A program made the position numbers and the translations under genes. The notes below the pieces were generated by a model that saw only the letters and a program-made list of their open reading frames with translations, was not told the DNA's origin and made no database searches. 5,064 nucleotides of DNA from Phascolarctobacterium sp. (lineage in GTDB: Bacteria; Bacillota; Negativicutes; Acidaminococcales; Acidaminococcaceae), in NCBI GenBank assembly GCA_024405645.1, contig JAKSOJ010000105.1, forward strand, positions 1 to 5,064, given 5' to 3'. Below, in pieces: positions 4,971-5,064 of this stretch (positions are counted from its first letter, which is position 1; every line of letters begins with the position of its first letter).

Positions 4971-5064
4971 TTAATAATTTATTTTTTCTTCTTCCTTTAA
5001 ATATTTTCCCTTGTCCCAACAAGCGAAAATACCAAAGTAACCCAAAAACTCGTAAGAATCGTAT
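4971..5064 (-). CDS. C-terminal 30 residues of an unidentified protein (5' end outside window)
   Basis: On the minus strand one frame is open from the right window edge to a TAA at 4973-4971, encoding 30 residues that begin YDSYEFLGYFGIFACWDKGK and end EEEKINY. The other frames give less protein-like sequence or run into the terminator. The strong minus-strand terminator 15 nt downstream supports a real gene end. The fragment is aromatic-rich and then charged (KYLKEEEK). It is too short to assign a family, and even membrane location cannot be judged. Confidence 0.6.
   Translation of the reverse strand, partial: YDSYEFLGYFGIFACWDKGKYLKEEEKINY

Overview
The window reads as a chromosomal stretch from a low-GC bacterium, most likely of the Bacillota. 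Coding regions are moderately AT-rich, intergenic regions are very AT-rich, and every gene start has a strong GGAGG/AAGGAG-type ribosome binding site. Intrinsic terminators follow four of the genes. The metG, rsmI and tatD genes belong to a neighbourhood well known from Bacillota. A Gram-negative Negativicutes host is possible, but that is only an impression and nothing here proves it.

Layout, left to right. Positions 1-1265 (minus) hold the N-terminal 421 residues of methionyl-tRNA synthetase (metG), cut by the window edge. It overlaps rsmI by 8 nt (1258-2121, minus), the 16S rRNA C1402 ribose methyltransferase, so the two form a translationally coupled rsmI-metG operon. A hairpin terminator (2179-2213) separates this operon from an upstream minus-strand gene (2235-3047). 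That gene encodes an unrecognised 270-residue protein with an N-terminal membrane anchor, an acidic proline-rich linker and a C-terminal coiled coil. A 305-bp divergent intergenic region follows, with several inverted repeats and a very good sigma-A-type promoter. The promoter drives an unrecognised 200-residue protein on the plus strand (3353-3955). This gene converges on tatD (4000-4779, minus) and the two share a bidirectional terminator (3956-4000). Upstream of tatD lies a 108-bp GC-rich imperfect palindrome (4794-4901). Beyond it are a strong minus-strand terminator (4926-4955) and the last 30 codons of another minus-strand gene (4971-5064).

Functionally, metG and rsmI both serve translation: MetG charges initiator and elongator tRNA-Met, and RsmI modifies the ribosomal P site. 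tatD is a housekeeping metal-dependent nuclease. In Bacillus-type genomes tatD commonly lies downstream of metG. Here it sits upstream of rsmI, separated by the two unknown divergent genes. The most unusual items are the GC-rich palindrome in the tatD leader and this divergent pair of unknown genes.
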